A stretch of DNA of 64,000 bases, from assembly GCA_019322485.1 (NCBI GenBank), contig JAHWIK010000027.1, forward strand, positions 26,628 to 90,627, written 5' to 3'. This DNA is from Candidatus Woesearchaeota archaeon (lineage in GTDB: Archaea > Nanobdellota > Nanobdellia > Woesearchaeales > JAHWIC01). Below the pieces are notes generated by a model. It did not search any database and was not told the DNA's origin. It saw nothing but the letters and a program-made list of their open reading frames with translations. Positions 62,205 through 64,000 of this stretch are shown here, piece after piece. The translations under genes were made by a program, and so were the position numbers. Position 1 is the first letter of the stretch; every line of letters starts with the position of its first letter.

Positions 62205-63055
62205 TAGACACAAGCTTTTTGCACGAACTGGACAGGTTCAGCCTGATTATACGGAAGAGGGTTACATCAAAGTATACTGGACCAAGAAAATCAGTTGCAA
62301 TGGGCAGAGGCATGTTATTCAAGGACCACAGGCTGTATGCACCAGGAGACGACTTTAGGAGTATTGACTGGAAGGTTTATGCAAGAACTGATGACCTGTA
62401 TATTAAGAACTATGAGGAAGAAAGAAACCTGGTAGTACATATTATTGTTGACTGCAGCAGCAGCATGAATTTTGGCAAGCCCATAACAAAGTTTGAGTAC
62501 GCATCTATGATAGGCATTGGCTTTGCTTATCTCGCAATGAAGGAAAACGAGAAGTTTCAATTCTCAACCTTCTCTGAGGGCTTAGAGGTTTTCCAATCAA
62601 GAAGGGGCATGTCACAGCTTGCAGCTATGATCCACCATCTAAATAATCTAAAGACAAGGGGCATCTCCAAAATAAAGGATGCTATACTCCAGTATAGAAA
62701 ATTGATAGGAAGCAGGTCCCTGATTATATTAATATCAGATTTCCTTATTGATATGCAGGAGATTAAGGAAGCACTCTATGCATTTGGAAATCACGAGGTA
62801 AAGGTCATACAGGTATTAGACCCAATTGAAAAAGAGCTAAAGTTTGAAGGAGACTTTAAACTAAAAGACAGCGAAACCCACCTAAAGATGAAGACCTTTA
62901 TCAGCCCAAGGCTTAGAACAAAGTACACAGGGTTACTGGAAGAGCACACAGCCAAGATAGGCGCAGAATGTGGTGCTCTTGGTGTTGGTTTTTATCAGTT
63001 TACAACAGACACATCCATATTTGATGCTTTTTATAAGATGCTGGAAAGGTTTTGA
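62201..63055 (+). CDS. DUF58 protein with VWA-like MIDAS
   Basis: 284 residues. The DUF58 signature is complete: a G-[RE]-G core (RKSVAMGRG), DFRSIDWKVYARTDDLYIKNYEEER, then IIVDCSSSM, a MIDAS-type D-x-S-x-S (~88-92), and later IILISDF. Most DUF58 proteins have N-terminal membrane helices; this one has none, and the two-helix gene immediately upstream may supply them as a split version. It is the standard partner of MoxR in bacteria and archaea. Function of the pair is generally linked to cell-envelope integrity and stress. Confidence 0.93.
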   Translation: MIDTSFLHELDRFSLIIRKRVTSKYTGPRKSVAMGRGMLFKDHRLYAPGDDFRSIDWKVYARTDDLYIKNYEEERNLVVHIIVDCSSSMNFGKPITKFEYASMIGIGFAYLAMKENEKFQFSTFSEGLEVFQSRRGMSQLAAMIHHLNNLKTRGISKIKDAILQYRKLIGSRSLIILISDFLIDMQEIKEALYAFGNHEVKVIQVLDPIEKELKFEGDFKLKDSETHLKMKTFISPRLRTKYTGLLEEHTAKIGAECGALGVGFYQFTTDTSIFDAFYKMLERF

Positions 63056-63129
63056 ATTTAATTATCAAATATTAGTGACTAAAATAAATAATAAGAAATA
63101 AATAGTTGAAAGAAATTCCCTTAGATACC

Positions 63130-63744
63130 ATGAAAAAATCCATTATATATATAGCGCTTATGATGTTGTTTGTATTAATAGGATGCACTTCCTTTGGTGA
63201 TTACAAATTTGAAAAGGGGTTGAAAGAGGTTGAAGCAATTGATGCAGAGCATGGGACATCAATGTATAAGGAAAGGCTTGACAAGGTAATGCTGAATATA
63301 TGGGATGCTGAAGAGATGCTAAGTGAATTAGATGCTATGAAGGCAAAATTGGAAGGCAGAGGGGCAACGAATGACATTAAGGCATTGTTATTGTTGATTG
63401 ATTTCAGGAAAAATATGCTTGAGGCAGAGCTTGGCATGATAAAGGTAAGGCATATTGGCTCTAAAGGAAACATAATGGATTCGTTCACATGCAAGGATAA
63501 AGAGTATATCTTAAATGCATCCCTGCTGATGAAGGATGCTGTTTATAAAGGCGCAGATGCATTGACAGCCTTAGACAAATTAACTGGGTTTGCAGTAGCT
63601 TCAGAGCATATAGATAGGGATGAGATAGCCTTTGATGAATCTGATGTTGAGAGGCTATTATGGCAGGCAAACCAGGGGATTTCTATAGGGAAAGCAGAGG
63701 GGCTCTGTGATAGGGAAGATGAGATTACTGCACAGGAACAGTAA
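63130..63744 (+). CDS. small predicted lipoprotein
   Basis: The ATG at 63130 (204 residues) gives a clean lipoprotein signal: MKKS, a hydrophobic stretch (IIYIALMMLFVLIG) and Cys at 20 in a lipobox-like LIGC. An in-frame TTG 24 bp upstream would bury this signal, so I reject it. The mature part is helical and charged, with a Cys-Lys-Asp motif in the middle (SFTCKDKEY) and one near the end (GLCDRED), perhaps disulfide-linked. It lies 74 bp after DUF58 and may be cotranscribed. Function unknown; TPR-like helical hairpins are possible. Confidence 0.72.
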   Translation: MKKSIIYIALMMLFVLIGCTSFGDYKFEKGLKEVEAIDAEHGTSMYKERLDKVMLNIWDAEEMLSELDAMKAKLEGRGATNDIKALLLLIDFRKNMLEAELGMIKVRHIGSKGNIMDSFTCKDKEYILNASLLMKDAVYKGADALTALDKLTGFAVASEHIDRDEIAFDESDVERLLWQANQGISIGKAEGLCDREDEITAQEQ

Positions 63745-63783
63745 AATATATATTACAAAATATATTTTCTAGTTAGTTACAAT

Positions 63784-63800
63784 ACCGCAACCTTTAAAAA
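63784..63800 (+). promoter_or_regulatory. strong promoter of the S-layer-like gene
   Basis: ACCGCAACCTTTAAAAA is a BRE plus TATA-like box, ~90 bp upstream of the start codon. It predicts an untranslated leader of ~60-70 nt, unusually long for this genome, where most promoters look leaderless. Confidence 0.55.
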
Positions 63801-63829
63801 GGGTTAATGGTTTTAAGGGGAATAGTCAG

Positions 63830-63845
63830 AGTCCTCTATAGGACT
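63830..63845 (+). ncRNA. 5'-leader hairpin of the S-layer-like mRNA
   Basis: AGTCCT-CTAT-AGGACT forms a perfect 6-bp stem with a 4-nt loop near the predicted 5' end of the transcript. A 5' hairpin of this kind can protect an abundant mRNA from decay (inference). Confidence 0.45.
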
Positions 63846-63873
63846 TGAAGATGAATAAAAAAATAAAAAACTA

Positions 63874-63880
63874 GGAGGTG
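63874..63880 (+). promoter_or_regulatory. strong Shine-Dalgarno site
   Basis: GGAGGTG ends 9 nt before the ATG at 63890. Among the best ribosome-binding sites in the window, consistent with high expression. Confidence 0.7.
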
Positions 63881-63889
63881 TTTAGTCAA

Positions 63890-64000
63890 ATGAGACTAAA
63901 AAGAGTGATAAAGAAGATAGCTGCCCTGAGCGCAGGAGCAACCATGGTAGGAGCTACTGTTTTAGGTGCTATGGCAGCAGATTTAGGAGACTACCCAAGC
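63890..64000 (+). CDS. S-layer-like surface protein precursor, 3' end outside the window
   Basis: Only 37 codons are visible. The N-terminus MRLKRVIKKIAALSAGATMV, with a hydrophobic Ala/Gly-rich core continuing to GAMAAD, is a Sec signal peptide. The LSAGATMVGATVLGAMAADL-type pattern followed by a Tyr-Pro segment is what I know from S-layer or S-layer-like proteins of Woesearchaeota and other archaea. The strong promoter, structured leader and good Shine-Dalgarno fit a very abundant product. The remainder is beyond the window end, so the assignment rests on signal peptide and context. Confidence 0.65.
   Translation, partial: MRLKRVIKKIAALSAGATMVGATVLGAMAADLGDYPS

Overview
The window reads as a chromosome segment of an AT-rich archaeon, most likely a DPANN lineage close to Woesearchaeota/Pacearchaeota (inference). 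The evidence is archaeal promoters (a CGAAA-type BRE followed by TTTATATA or TTTAAATA), several apparently leaderless genes, an archaeal-type threonyl-tRNA synthetase, SRP54, prepilin-like N-termini, very many N-glycosylation sequons in exported proteins, and the start of an S-layer-like precursor at the right edge. Genes are tightly packed, often with 4-bp ATGA overlaps. I see no rRNA, tRNA, CRISPR array or transposase.

Bases 1-10778: a 5'-truncated FN3-like surface protein and a 2216-residue membrane-anchored surface protein, each paired with a small regulator built from two ~50-residue HTH repeats. The two units are separated by an AT-rich array of operator-like palindromes phased every ~21 bp. 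A MinD/ParA-like ATPase overlaps the giant gene. Bases 10827-14215: a short PLP-enzyme homologue, a double zinc-ribbon protein and metG.

Bases 14301-40562 are the most unusual part: a reiterated cell-surface cassette. Four protein families recur in different orders. A is a secreted Ig-like protein with a conserved Cys-rich membrane segment. B is a secreted protein with a shared C-terminal YLYKF domain. C is a large ectodomain behind a prepilin-like K-[GS]-Q-[IV]-T N-terminus. D is a polytopic membrane protein. The first cassette is A1-B1-C1-D1. After a minus-strand Cys-repeat protein, a long unidirectional operon runs RHH regulator-C2-A2-B2-C3-A3-D3. I infer an undescribed multi-protein envelope or appendage system.

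Bases 40568-43160 (minus strand) hold a predicted Tat lipoprotein, an HExxH protein and an orphan. Bases 43282-48411 hold a protein with a duplicated nucleotidyltransferase fold followed by a HEPN-like RxxxxH motif, a CBS/zinc-ribbon protein and four tandem paralogues of an unknown family. Then come trkA-trkH, srp54, an MBL-fold hydrolase, a LURP-one-like protein and thrS.

Bases 55241-63744 form an AbrB-like/BatA-like/VWA/coiled-coil/membrane/MoxR/DUF58 operon followed by a lipoprotein. A strong promoter, structured leader and Shine-Dalgarno then lead into the S-layer-like gene cut by the window end.

A repeated intergenic element (three good copies and one decayed copy at 17634, 45142, 47697 and 55042) folds into three directly abutting hairpins closed by a basal stem. 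It is the best candidate here for a new structured RNA or miniature mobile element.
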